DNA of 64,000 nucleotides, from assembly GCA_027886175.1 (NCBI GenBank), contig JAJNNQ010000137.1, positions 6,576,001 through 6,640,000 on the forward strand, written 5' to 3'. Below, one piece after another: positions 23,539-36,527 of this stretch. The stretch is from Phylloscopus collybita. Taxonomy: Eukaryota > Chordata > Aves > Passeriformes > Phylloscopidae. The translations under genes and the position numbers were made by a program. The first letter of the stretch is position 1. Each line of letters starts with the position of its first letter. The notes beneath the pieces were generated by a model, which did no database searches, had not been told where the DNA came from, and saw nothing but the letters and a program-made list of their open reading frames with translations.

Positions 23539-25641
23539 CCTATATGCAAATAGGTGTATAGAAATAAATACTATTTCTCAAAATTATATTTGAGAAAGTT
23601 TGGTTTTGGGGTTTTTTTGAGAGGATTCACTTCTCACCTCATTTATTTTTTGCCTGTTGGAGTTATGAGGTTAGTGGCAAAGCCAGCCCTGCAAAGTGGC
23701 TTTGGAAAGGGTCCTCTTTATGGTAGAATGACTTTTCATAAAAAGGGGTGACATTTTTACAAAGAGAGGTGGCATTTTGGAGGGGTTTGTAGCCAGTCAA
23801 ACTGGTCTTGCCTGATCTGTTTTTGAAGTTCACTCCCTCTTGCTGGTTTTCCTCAAGGAAGAATGCTTTGTCACAAGCTCTCTCCAGCCCTGCCCTAGGC
23901 TTTGTGATCAAATGCTGAAGCCCATGTAAACAGCTTTTGTACTTTCTGCCTGGAAAACCTCTTTGTCCTCTTACAGAAACGTTTTCTCACAATTTCTTTG
24001 GGCAGAAACCACTTTCCAGCTGAAATAAAAGCCTCACTTTGTCCCTCTCTAAGCCTCTTGATTGTATTAAAAGGCACTGGATGCATCAACAGATTTTAAT
24101 TTCACCTCAAGATAAAAAAGGCCTCTCAGACACTTAACTCTAATGTCTCTGCTTGGAATCATATTCCAGTCTCCATCCTGTTTGTCAAAACCAGAAATTC
24201 AGTCCTGACATTCCACACTCTGGGTCTCAAAGGTGGCCCTGAGAGTAGACTGGACCTGCAATTGTTGTGTATCTCTAAATTGAGAAAGGGTTTGTAGAAA
24301 CAAACTGAATGAAGGAGAGGAGGGAAGATCCCTGGTCTTATAACAAATGCAGGATTAAAAAAAAATGCAAAACCCTGCTGGGGACATGGTATTTTATAGG
24401 ATTCTAGCAGAAAGGAGTATGTTTATGGAAAATTTTGAAGGCTACTGCTTTTGGAACAGTTTGGAGGAAAATCAAATTTTGCTGCTTTTGTTTTTCCAGG
24501 AATGATATACCCATCAGAAACAGACTGTGATTTACAGACAGCTACTCTATAACCAACTTACTGCTACAACACAGCGCATTCCCTGGCTAAACTTGTTGAT
24601 TTCCATGGGTTTTTCTATCCTGATTTCTGTCTTTCCTGCAATATTTGCTCTGCACTTGCAAAAAGACACACATGAGGTCCTGAGTTCAGGCTGATTCCCA
24701 CCCACCCAAACCAGAATTTACTGACAATCACCTGAAATAGCCACATTTGCAATAATGATAGAGTGGCTAAATCTGTAAGGAGAGTAGGAGTTATATTAAA
24801 GCTACTTGTCATTGCTTTAGAAATATAAGGAGACAAGAGGCTACAACAGGAAGGATTGCTTAATATTTCTGCAAAAGATAAATCCCTTTATATTCCTTTT
24901 CTCTGACTTTTACAGCACCACCATGAATTTTGCCCAAATCTGTAAGGGAGGACAGAGCTCATAAAAATTGCCAAGGAGTCCATCCAGTGCCAAAGAAGAG
25001 GTGGAAACCCACTGTGTTACAGGTGACAAAGGGCTCAAGCAAGAAAGGGCCGTGACCTATGGGCAGATATTTGCCACTGAGAGCCTGGTCAAAGCTTTCT
25101 CTGCATATAAGAGCAGGTCAGAGGCAGAGCACAGGAGAGCCATCCAAAAAAACTGGCAGCAAAATATCAACACAGGGGTTTCTGGCTAGTGGGAAGAGGA
25201 AATTTAAGATTGGAGCTGGACACAGGCAGAGGGATGAGCCAGGTCTCCCTGCCTGCCCTCAGCAGACATCCATGTACTTTGCTGGGTAGAGGACACAAAA
25301 ACAGATCATGTTTATGACAGTAGTGTTATTTACACAATTTTTTCACAAAGAAGAAGTCATGTAGGCTTCTTTACTAATTTCTTTACTTTCATTGACATTT
25401 GCTTAAATTCTTGTCCTTGAGAGATTTAGTTTCTAGGAATAGTTGCCTTTAACTTCCATGGCATCCCACACTACTTCTGGTGATCCTGCCAGTGTGTGAC
25501 TATATCTGAGAGACTGGATATTTAAGGAACACGTTCTAGAAGATAATTTCCTTGAATAAAAATATTCCCTCACCTCCTCACTCTTGCTGTGTGTTTTGGT
25601 GCCAAGGGAAGGTACTGCTGGATCTGTGGAACTGGGAAAGG

Positions 25642-25748
25642 AGTAGATGTGGCACTTTGTGATGTGGTTTAGTGGGCAGAGTGGTGCTGAATCAAAGGCT
25701 GGACTTGATCCTGGAGGTATTTTCCAACCTTCATGATTCTATTATTCC
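25642..25748 (+). mobile_element. CR1 fragment, 3' end, sense
   Basis: GTAGATGTGGCACTTTGTGA, TGGTTTAGTGGGCAG, GGACTTGATCCTGGAGGTAT and TTTTCCAACCTTCATGATTC form the 3' UTR and tail of the CR1 subfamily also seen antisense at 9829-9972. It is about 107 bases long, strongly 5'-truncated, with degenerate terminal octamers. Confidence 0.92.
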
Positions 25749-28253
25749 ATACCATTATGTCTCAGAGCTAGCAAAGACAAGTGAGCATGTTTGCCCAAAG
25801 CAAAAAGGCAAAGTTGAAAGCAAAGGGGGAAGAGGAAGAGGAAAAGAAAGGAAATCCTCATCAAATCCTCATTTATATATTTGTCCTTGATGCAGCAATA
25901 CTGCCAGATGGCTGAAATGTGAGCCCAAGTTGTGCAATGCTGCAAAGGGCTTTGCAATAAGAATTGAGAAAGCAGAAGCTGCTGGTTTCTGTGGTTAAAG
26001 CCAGCTGCCAAACACCCAGGAATGGAAAATGTCCCACAGCAGGGCCGTTCCTGCCCCCTCTCAGGCTGCTGACATCCCAGCACATACTGCAGGTGCTTCT
26101 CCAAACTCACAGGAGAGACCTACAGCAAGGAGCCTTCATGGAGCCTCCCTTTTCCCTGGGAGTGGGCTGGGCTGTGGGACACCCCCAGACCCACTCACAC
26201 CTCTCCTTCCTCTCCCTTCTCTAAAAGCCCCTTTGCCCACACTGCTGCCCCTGGTATCAGAGTTCCAGTGTCAGCTGCACATTAACTGCACCAGAGTAGT
26301 GGAGGAACATGAAAAAAGGCAGAAAGAGGGACCCAGGTTCTGTGTCACACCACAGTGCTCCTCTGTGTGATGAGGGAAGCACTGGGCATGCACAGCACAG
26401 CCTCCAAGAAGGAACCCCACCTCAGTGCACTGCTGCCCCAAAAATGGGCAGCAGCACTGCCTTCACCCCAGCTGCACAAAGGGGTTTGCTGCATTAGCAG
26501 AGCCTGGGTATTTGGGTAAGAGGGGTCCCTTCCAGAAGAGCTGGTGGGGCAGGAGTAGGGACAGTTGGAAAAGCTGCAATCCTCTCTTTTGTTTCTCAAC
26601 TGGAATTTGTTTTAGAGCAAACAAATGTTTGCTCATGCATTTTCCCTTCTCTGTCCAGCCCTTCATGTTGAGGTTAAAAGGGAGGAAACAAGGTGGGAGC
26701 AACATTTCACTTCTCAGTTTGATAGAGAACTTGGAGGATTCAGAGAATTCCAGGTGACTGAGCAGGAAGCATTTTCAGAAAATGTGGGGTTTTGTTGGAA
26801 ATGTGAAAGCAGGCATTTTCCCACTGCCAGGAGTTAGGGACTTGGAGGATCCCCTGACCCACAGACAAGTGTCCATCTCAAGGCAGTGTGGGTGGGTGAC
26901 AGACACAGCACAGGTGCTGTGCTTGTGCTGCTTTGGCTAGAGAAATACTGGAGATAATCACATTATAAAAGCAGATCTTGAAGTTCTCAGCACTGTCCTT
27001 CCTCTCACTGCCCCAGAACAGCTTTTAAAGGTCTGGGTAATGTTCATCATTTCCCAAAAAGTCATCTCCCAGAAGGTAGGAGCTACAGCCACTTGCAGCT
27101 GTTTCTGTGCTCCCACACAGCAGGGGAACAGCTGAGATATTTTTTCTTATTTTTTCCCTTTGTAGCACTCAGCTGATCTCCCTGGGGCCACAGCAGTGGA
27201 AGGAAATGAAGCTGCTGTGGGATGGCAGAGGATGCTCTGTGCACATATGCTGTCAGAGGAGGCAGGAAGGGGCAGGGGGCTCAGTGACTTGGATGCCATC
27301 ATCCAGCCTCATGTGCCCCTTGCCTGGGCAGCCTCTGTGCCAGGATGGGCCAGCCAGGACGTGGGATGAGCATCCTGCACCCTTGTGCTCCATCCCACTG
27401 GGTTGGACAGATGCTGACAGCATTACTTGGGACTTGCAAGGGACCTCTGCAGTTCCCAGGGGGAATCAGAGCAGCCCAAAGGCTCGATTGAATCAACCTT
27501 GGTCCCACACTTTATGGGAGTGTGGGAGCACATTACCTGGGCAGGCTGTGGGGAGAGGGAGAGGCCTGTCCTGTGGTTAAATGAGCACTGCATAAGGGCA
27601 AAAGTGGATGCCACAGACAGCTTGAAGAAGGCTTCCAGCCTAAATCACTGGTGTTTTCAGGCCTTTATTGGCACACTAGAGGCCTCAAGTGACAGAGCAA
27701 TCCAGATGTCACTCATGTCAAACAGCCCTGCAGTGAGGTGCTCTATGGGCAGTACACCACAGGATGTAACTTCTGCAGATTCCTGGCTTTGCCCTGCATG
27801 TGTGTAGATACCACTACAATTCACCAAGCAGATCATCCTAGTTAGAAATGTGTTCTGCAGCACCTTTCTGTGTGGTGTTCAGGTGTACAAGCCCACCAGC
27901 CTTCCATACAGCCATCCCCATGAATTGGCGTCTGGAGTCTCGGCTGTAAAACTCAAAGCAAAAGCTTTGCTCCTCAGAGTGCTCCATCTCTCTCCTCTCC
28001 AGTGCAAACCTCCCCTACTGATGTTCTCTAGAACTGAGGTTCTCTTGTGGGCCCTGGGGACAGGTTGGGTGTCTTTTACACATTCCTCAATGGGTTTCTC
28101 CACCCCCCTACCCTGGTTTCAGGTGTGCCCTTTCACCATGGCAGAGCTTCCTTCCTTCTGCCACCACCCTTCACTCCCAAAGAGCCTCTGCCATCCATCT
28201 ATCCCTGTGCATCCAGTGATGTCCTATTCTTGGAATAATTAAAAAACTCCCCT
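25749..28253. other. Gene-free unique sequence
   Basis: The longest frame, 27107-27580 on the plus strand, is 157 codons but has no domain or splice support. No repeats are recognised. The sequence is moderately GC-rich around 26.0-27.5 kb. Confidence 0.5.
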
Positions 28254-28492
28254 TAAAAACAAAACAAAACAAAACAAAAACACCAAAACCAAAACCCACC
28301 CAAAACCAAAAAAACATACAGAACAAAACAAAAACCAACCAAACAAAAACCAATACAACAACAAAACCCCACATATAAACAAACAAACATACATACATAC
28401 AAAAACCAACAAAACAAAAAAAACCAAACAAAAACAAAATCCCAAACAAACAAACAAAAAAACCCCAACCAAAAACAAAAAAAAAACCCCAC
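28254..28492. repeat. A/C-only low-complexity tract
   Basis: Over about 239 bases the plus strand has a single G (28321) and about eight T; the rest is A and C in loosely repeating AAAAC, AAAC and AACC words, with a short CATA repeat in the middle. It is not one clean microsatellite but a drifting mosaic. The borders are sharp: normal composition resumes after CCCCACAG. Its complement (G/T-rich) yields spurious hydrophobic Phe/Val/Cys-rich frames on the minus strand. Confidence 0.97.
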
Positions 28493-31400
28493 AGCAATCC
28501 AGGGCAAGAGACACAGACACTAGAACCAACTTTTAGAAGTCTCTGGTTACTTTTGTCTCAGAGCCTGGTGATTCAGATTCTGCATCTCGCAAAACTGTCC
28601 AGGAGCTAAAAATATGTGACCCCTACAAGGAGATATACATAAATCTGCTTGGCCTCCACAAGTCACCACACTTTCAGGGTAAAGAACGTTCTGCAGTCTC
28701 TGGTTTATTTTCAACTTCACTTCTGCAATCATAAAAGTCTATTAGTGCTGAAAACCTGGAATTGAACTGCCCTTTGGAAAAACGAAACTCAGATTAATGC
28801 ACAGCTTGGTCTGCTCAAAAGCACAAATTAGTCATGCAATGTTAAATCATTCAGATAAAAGTCTCAGAAAAGCAAGTACCTTTCTTTCATGACTGGTACT
28901 TGGCTATTAATAAATTAATTAGTGTAATAACTGTGTTTCTTGGCTATCAGTTACTCAGATGGGGGTCACTGTACTCTTGTCCCAAAAGAAAATTGCTTTA
29001 AGTCTGTTATAATCTGATGGATAAAGACTTCTCCATTCTGCTTGCTCTTGAGAAAGTCTGAACAAACTTCAGCCCCTTTAGTGAGTGTCCCCATTGTCCT
29101 ACAGAGCACACTCCCACTGTGAGCCCTGGTTGCAGAAGATACACTCAGAACCAGGGGCACCCAAACTTCCCGAGACTGAAAAAGACCCCTTAGCCTTGAT
29201 CATGGGAAATGCAGTGAGATGTCATCCCCACAGAAAACCCAATTATTGCCCACAGGTTGGAAGGAACAGGCTGGTGATCCTGTGTAGTCAGAAGAGGGGC
29301 AGAGAGAGACCTGCCAGATCATATTCCTGCATGTGGCAGGGGCACCTGGGTGTGTCAGGCTGGAAAGGCCCCCCTGAGTCATGGACTGATAACCCCAAAA
29401 TCCTCTTCAACCCTACAGTATGGGATGGGCCAGCTGGCAGCCAAACAGCAGCCTCTGTGCTCTTACTTCTGCTGAAGCTTCATGGAGCTTTTGTGGGAGG
29501 GAGTGGTGAGATCTTTATCAGCAAAGCTTTAACAATTCTAGCAAGTGTTTTGTCTGGCAGAACAGTTCTATGGGACCAGCTCTGAAAGCCAGGAGGGACC
29601 CTCAGGGGAGCAAATCAGCTTGGGGTGAAGCTCTTTGCTCAGGCAGTGCCAGCACTGGGGCCCTCTAAGAGTTGCCCATCCCTGGTCACTCTGTAAATGC
29701 ACCAATGTTCATGCCAGCACCAGGACAGCAGTGTGGGGAAAGGAGAGGGAGAGGATGGACTTTTTGGCTGGTGTTAAACAATAAATTTGATCTTGAATTT
29801 ATGTTGTGGGAGCCTTGAAGGATAGTTTCACAGCCTCAATTACTCTGCCTGTTTCTTTGCCTTGCAGCCTTGTCCCTGCAGCTCCTGCTGGCTCAAGATT
29901 AGGTCTCCCACATTTTCAGCTGGGATTTGCTAAGAGGAAAAGCCTCATTACTGTTTGGGAACCAGCTGATGGCAGAGGTACAGTGCAGGGAGGGTGGGCA
30001 GCTACAGCAGCACTGGCTTGGACTCCCTGGACACCCAGCACCCAGATCAGAGGGGCTGCACTCCTCTGCTGGCATTAGAGAGGAAAATGAGCCAAAGGGT
30101 CTTGAAAAACCCTTTTATCTAAACATCGCTAGCGTTGGTGGAAATACAATCTAAAAATGTTCTGCTGCCACAAGATGAAAACAAGATGCAGAGCCCTGGG
30201 GTGCCTTAGTGCAGGGGTTTGTCACATCCCCACTTAATGGGCAGGTTCCTCCTCAGTGATTTATCCCCAGCATTCCTGCAGGTGCCATGTGGAGGGGCTG
30301 GGAGGGAGGCTGACTACAGCCTGGAGCACAGTGTGAAACATGCAGAAATGCAGACCACAGAAAAGGTATCTGGGGGAAGACATCCCCTCACTGAGGGTGT
30401 GTTAAAACCTGTGAGCCAGGAGCAGCCCATATAATGTGTGCTTTGGGGCAGGACACAGCTGCAGTGGGAACTGAGCTGTCAGTATTGCACAGGTCATTAA
30501 ATGCATGTTACACGGGGTAGTAGCAATGTGGAGAGGGTTGCTCCCTCCTTTGTTGCCCCAGGAAAGTCATCTTTTCACCTATGTGCAGGAATGAGAAGAA
30601 AAGGTCTGGGGAGCCCCTGTGACCCTTCCAGAAAATGCATCACAGCCTGTCCATGGGAGACACCACCACCATCTCTCACATGGGCTATCACGTGCATTTA
30701 CAACTTTATATCAACATGAATACAAAGGGTTGGGAGCTCCTAGACCAGCTCCTGACCATGACAAGCCTTGGCAGGGCAGAGCTGGTGATGTTCTCCCACA
30801 TGTGGGCACTGGCCAGGCTGCTGGGCTTGGGTCACATCACCCTCAACCCACATGCTCTGCCTGCAGCCAGCACCAGCCTTCCTCTTGACTTTGGTCAAGA
30901 GATTTTCTGGTCTCTGCTTATAAAACCCTCTGAGGGAAGCAGGACCTCACTGTCCTGGGCCAGTACCAGCACTGGTATGATCCTTCAGTCCCTGCTGCCA
31001 CAGTTCACAATCAATTTAAGCCAATCTGAGACCAAAGTGTCACCCAAAGATGTGGTCCTGCCTACTCCCTGACCTGGCTGCATGTTTCTTCTTGCTCCCT
31101 TGTGTCAGCACAACTTGTGGTGCAGCTACCAGCTAGCTGGATCTGTTTGGTGGCTCATTTTTCAGCCAGGTTAGCAGGCTGATCTGCCTCACCATGTGGT
31201 TCCACAGCTGCCAGCCTGGCACAGTGGTGGTGGCAGGAATGCACAGCCAGGAATAGGGTTGGGTGGGATGGGACAGGCAAGCAGGACTGTCCCTTTTGGC
31301 AGCCAGGCAGAGCTGGATTGCCCTGAACTTCTCGTGAAAACCTGCTTTTAATTTTCCCTTTGGTAAATACAAATAATTCTCTTTTAATGGGGAAGTTGTG

Positions 31401-32105
31401 CAGCTCCATTGTGTTTCAGAATCACTCTAACCACAGCATCTTTCTGCAGATCATAACTGAGTTAAGTGTGTTGAGCAAATAATATTTCAGCTGCTAACAG
31501 TTGAGTCAACAGCAGGGTAATCACGATTTAATCTTCTCTTTCACGGGGGGGAGGTTGCAGTTCTATTTTACAAAGCCTTTTTCATCACAATAGGATTCCC
31601 TGAATCAAAGGCTCACAGGTGTGATTTTTGGCTGGGAACAAACAGTTGCATTCCTATCAAATGCATTCTGCTTTCCAAGCACAAATAACTTTCAAATCCT
31701 TGGTCCAGATTTGCTTTCCAGAAAAGGAAGGTGTTGCCTTCCCATGAGTTCAAAGGCCCATCAGGAATCTGGTGTTTAGGATGCTACTAACAAGGAATCT
31801 TTCATTGCTGAGGAACAATTCCTAGAAGTTAACCAGGCAAAAATGCCTACAGGAGGTTCAAACTACCCTAATTTAGAGAAAGAAATAAATTCAGCCATCA
31901 GCAGTAAGAAGAAGGCTGCATCCCCTTTTCTTTTTCTGCAGAAGCTGAATAAAACCCTCATGCTCCTTAGCTCTAAGCAATGCCCTTTCAAAACTGATGG
32001 AGTAAAACAGACATCTCTTTCAAAGACAAGCTGAAAAGCTGCTGAATTTTCTTGTTGGTCTTTGTGGGAATATTGCTATATAATAGTCAACGGCTGTGCT
32101 CTTTG
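28493..32105. other. Gene-free unique sequence
   Basis: Frames at 29085-29585 and 30635-31072 on the plus strand are 145-166 codons long but have no domain and no good exon borders. No repeat is recognised. It looks like ordinary intronic or intergenic sequence. Confidence 0.5.
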
Positions 32106-32168
32106 GGAGGTTAGATTAGATGTGCATAAAGATTCCTTCTGCCTTTTCAGGCTATTCATTCTCTCATG
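32106..32168 (+). mobile_element. Possible very old CR1 3' tail
   Basis: GGGAGGTTAGATTAGATG followed by AAAGATTCCTTCTGCC and a TATTCATTCTCTCATG end resembles the CR1 3' UTR order (GGTTGGACTAGATGA, AAGGTCCCTTCCAACC, ATTCTATGA). Divergence is high and the match short, so chance cannot be excluded. Confidence 0.35.
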
Positions 32169-35100
32169 GATTTCTTTCAGAGTGCCTTCTTTTTATTACA
32201 TCAACATTCTGAAGACAGGCAGTGATTTCTAATTCTCCAGAGGACTTTGCACGACCACATCAGCAGAAATGAGCAATTTTATCCTGCAGGGGTGTGGGAG
32301 TACCACAAATGTGAGGCTCCCAAAATGCAAGATGTAAAGGAAAACAACTTCTTTCTCAGGAATGTGAAGTGGTCACACCTTTAACTGCCAGCTATGGTCT
32401 GATTTCAAATATCTCGTGAGAGACCAGAGGAATTTGATACAAACTCATTTCTTGGGTGTTTTAGTATTGACAGACTTCCTTGCAGAATTTGTGCAAGCAG
32501 TGGATTGAGGCCAACAGGTCATCTGAGCCTGCAGGCTGCTTGCCAGGGTATATCCTGGATTAAGGCAGGAAGGTGGAAATAAAAGGATGGAGGAGTCCTC
32601 CTGTGCAGGTGGGATTTGTGCATAAGCAATATTGCTCTGTGGGGAAGCCAGGCACCCCAACTCTTTTAGGGCAGCTTCTTATCCTCCAGCTATGCTTGGA
32701 ATGCCTTTAGAAGAGACAAGGCTGGGGAGCAGGGAGCTCAGCAGAGCGAGGAGCCTTTATCTCACCAACCACAGTAAACCTCAGTGTTTGCAGGGGTGAG
32801 TTGCAACATCAGCTCCATTTGTGGGGTTGGTGCAGTGAGACTGCTCCCTGCCCCACCAAAACCTGCTCCAAACCTCCTGAGTCCCAGCTGTGGCAAGAAA
32901 TTGGGAAACAGAGGGGACAGATGGGGCCAGGTTGATCCATGTGTCAACCTACAGGCCAAAGCTGGGAGGAAAAAGGGGTCCTCCCCCTGCAGCCCAGGAC
33001 TCTGGAGATAAGGAAGGCTCTGCTGGGGAGGAGGGCAGGTGAGGAGTCCCTACACAAACCTGAAGCACGTGCTGTCTGCATATGCTGCTCAGCAAAAGCT
33101 AGGTTGAAAAAGGAGATGCTCCAAACCCATAAGAAAATATCTCCTTGTAATACATATTCAATCCAGATGTAATATCCAGAAAGAACAGCCACCTTCATCT
33201 TCAGCAGCACCTGGCAAGCTTGGGGCACTGAAGTTGCAGACTCTCCTCTGTAGAAGGTTTTGCAAATATGAGGCAGGAGATTTTGTTTGTAAGAGTCTCT
33301 CTGAAGCAGGGAGGAGAGTGGGTTTAGGAGGTGCTCCATAAGCTGAAAACAAGCCATCATGCTTTATACTACATGTTTTTCCTTAGAGAGCAGAAGGTAC
33401 TGAAGAGAAACCACTGGCAGACCTGTAGCAACTTGGGGGTGCAGCTACCAGAGCTGCTGTAAAGGGCCTTGATATGGTGGCAAGGGGGACAGAAGATGGG
33501 AAAGGGAAATGAGCTGCCAGGAGGGGGAACCCACCATGATTTGCTTCTCTTAGCAAGGCAGGGCTTAATGTCTTCTGCAGACAAGGAAGCAGCCTTCCAC
33601 TGCTGCCCTTTCCAAGCCCAGCACTCTGCAGATAGCAGGGTAATAAATCTGTCAGTCCCTCAGCAGAGAGACAACTCCCCTCTGCATTCCTGTGCAGACC
33701 TGCAAAGGATTATTGGCTGAATATCTCCCTTTGAAACCAAAGCTAAACTTCCAGAGCTCCTAATCTGGCCCTGGCAGTGTATCAGCCACACAAATCTCCT
33801 GTTAATAATAGATAGGATATATTATAATTTGCAGTAAGGAAAGCTCTGCATCAGATCTCTGCATCCCAATTACTTGGGACATTCCTTCCCAAGCATCCCC
33901 TCCCTTGTTTTCAAGCCAGTCAACGGACAAAGATAGAAATGAGGTTAAAAACACTAAAGTGGAGTAGCTCACTTCTAATTTCTTGTTGAAAAACAGTTGC
34001 CTTGCCACATTAGCTCACCCATGCTCTCTGAAAGACTCAGAACATTAATCACACATGTTCACCACACTCCCCTAGGGTAAGCAGAAAGATGATGGGATGC
34101 CAGACTCCTGCATCAGTTCAGTCATTCTGCTGAGCTGCTCCTTATTGTTTCACTTACAGACCTGATCTGCAATGTAACTGGTTTGGGTTCGTGCCCCCAG
34201 CCCCACCTGCACAGAGCAGGCTGGCAGGAGGAGTGAAGCACAGTCCTGGAAGGTACATACCCATTATCCATTACCCTTTGCCATCATCAGAGATCCATCA
34301 TGACTGAGGTCCAAAATACAGTAAAAGCCTTTGAGCTGATCATTTACAGACAATCAGCAGCATCACTGTACTTGGGTATTTCTAGAGGTTGGCTGGTGTC
34401 ACCCTTGTGATGCATTTAATGAGACAACCAGGAAAGACAGAAGAGCAGAGCCAAAATACTGCCACTGTTACCAAGCATCAATACTTTCAGAAGCCATTTT
34501 ATGAAACCAGAGCTTTCTGACATACAGTCTTGGTGAATATTAATAAACTTATTAGAGCTGATCCAAGCTTTCCATCTTGGCTTTTTGTTTTGTTTGCCAA
34601 ACAATAAAGATTTCTTCAGCAGAAAGAGACATCGTTTCAGGCATGAAATGGTATGATTGTGTTTTGGGACAAAGAATAAAAGATTGAAATCACAAAATAC
34701 ATAGTGAGGTCTCAGTGCTGCCCTTGTTCAAACCACACTGACCTCAGGAGGAACAGGAGAGGAAGCAGCATGAAGAGAGGTTTCAATCACCCCCCAAAAC
34801 TTGCCGCACTTGCAGTTTTTCAGCATCAAGTTTCTTTTTCCCTCCCACTTCTGCCTCCTGCTGGCCGTGCTCTCGGGCTGTGATTTCTTGGGTGCCAGGC
34901 TGGGTTGGGTGTCACCCTCTGCATTTACTTCTCAGCCCCTTTAGGAGTTCACCACCCCCCTGCTTGTGCTTCAGCCAACTGCACTGGGTTTAAAGCCATA
35001 AGCAAAACCAGCTCACGGAGCTCCTCAGCCCAAAAATTTAAATTATTTGTTTTGGAGGGAGCGGGAAGGAAGTGGGGGAGCAGCATCCTCCAGATCCCAC

Positions 35101-35659
35101 ATCTAGCATTTCTTGTTATACATTACACAGGCATTTCAAAAGCCAGGTTAAGTTTTACAACAGCACATGCACTTTAGGGAGAAACATTAGGAAATAAAAA
35201 AAGGAAAGTCGGGCTCAGAGGAGAGGAAAGCAAGTGTGGAAAAGGACCAAAGGGCCAGAGCCATGTACTGTGACAGCTGTCAGAGCAGAGAGGAAAATCA
35301 CAGTGACACTGTATTTTAGGAGAGAAACTCGTCATGAAAAACCCACCAGATTAGATTAGACTTCTTTCCTCCAGTGCCTTGGTGCATCTTGAAGAGCAGC
35401 ATGGTTTCTTTAGATAACCTGTGTGGTTTACACGGTCCTGCAGGCTGGGGAGAGAGCTCTGGGTGTGCAAAACCACTGTGAGCTCAAGGAGTCCCCCTCC
35501 CTTGCTGGGGAGTGGATGTTCATGGGCAAGGGCAGGTACAGCCCGTCATCACTTTCCTGCATCCACCTCCAGCGCAGGGAGGTGGGAGGAGCCCACCAGA
35601 AGCCCCTGAGCATTTCAGCCTGTGAAAGGGAGCAGAGGCAGCACATCTCTGCTCAGGAG

Positions 35660-36110
35660 CCCGTGTGGTGATGAGACATCACCTCGGCATGTCGGTGTCA
35701 ACTGCTGACATGAGCGTAGCTTTGTCTGGCACCCCAAGTCTCCTGGAAAGAGCACACTGGGCTCCAGATGCTTCTTTATGTCTGCCTATTTGCATTCCTG
35801 CCCCTTGGGGTTTGAACCTAACCAGGCTTTGCAATTAGCTTCCCGAGAGCTGCCCATTCCCCCTGTGCTTGCAACAAATGCTGAGCCTCGGACATGAAAT
35901 GGCTCAGGGTTTGCACCTCGGAGGGCAATTTAATAACCAGCTCACTCAATCTGCTTTATTTATCTGTCCATTCTTCAGAGCAGGGCAAAGCTTGAGCTCA
36001 TGCCCTGACAGGCCTGAGAGGCTAATCCCAGAATGTTCCACTGGGGTGGTGTTTATTTTATTGCTTCAGATGGCAATCAGGGCTGCTAATGAACTGACAC
36101 GGGTGAGGAG
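35660..36110. promoter_or_regulatory. Candidate conserved non-coding element (motif-based)
   Basis: The stretch holds an octamer-type POU site (ATTTGCAT at 35788-35795), GCAATTAGC, CAATTTAATAACC, an OTX/PITX-type CTAATCCC at 36022-36029, TGTTTATTTTATTG (forkhead-type) and TGCTAATGAACTGACACGGG, together with several retained CpGs. Motif density and the lack of repeats or coding signal suggest an enhancer, perhaps of a neural or head developmental gene. Conservation is untested. Confidence 0.33.
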
Positions 36111-36519
36111 AGGGGGAGAGCAGCTGACTGGGGGCCAGTGGAATGCCCCTTCCACTTCCCACATCCCTGCTCTCCCTTCCTCCACACCTCTGCCCCTGCA
36201 ATGCCACTGGTTTCTAAATCTTCCATCTCAGTCCTCTACAGAGAGTACCAGTTTCTTTTGATTTTTTTAAAAAAAAATTATTGACAAATAACGCCTTTAA
36301 CCAGGCAGGTCTTAGTGAGATATTATGCCTGTTCTCTGCATTTGCAATTCTGCTGATTTTGTTGGAAAATCAAGTTCCTTCCTGTTGCTGGTAACATTTG
36401 TTCTTTGGCTGAGAAATGATGGCTGAAGGGAATGGAAACAATGGGATTCAATGAGCATTTGCTTCCAGGGGGTTTCTTGCCAGTGCAATTCCACAAGCAA
36501 AACTAACAATAATGAAAAA

Positions 36520-36527
36520 TGACGTAA
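36520..36527. promoter_or_regulatory. CRE/ATF-like site
   Basis: TGACGTAA is a good match to a cAMP-response-type element, in an AT-rich stretch (ATTATCTCTG, AAATTGCAC nearby). A single 8-base site can easily occur by chance. Confidence 0.2.

Larger units (their letters stand above)
20809..25641. other. Gene-free unique sequence
   Basis: No exon or repeat family is recognised apart from the short items listed separately: a hairpin-containing element near 21.5 kb, a 16-base tandem duplication at 23.26 kb and a TC/T tract at 23.5 kb. The frames present are below 115 codons. Confidence 0.55.

Noticed and set aside
27107..27580. 157-codon plus-strand frame
   Set aside because: Moderately GC-rich DNA; no paired splice sites and no recognisable protein.
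28171..28529. Minus-strand hydrophobic frames resembling membrane proteins
   Set aside because: They are translations of the complement of the A/C tract (G/T-rich), giving Phe/Val/Cys/Gly runs, not real membrane segments.
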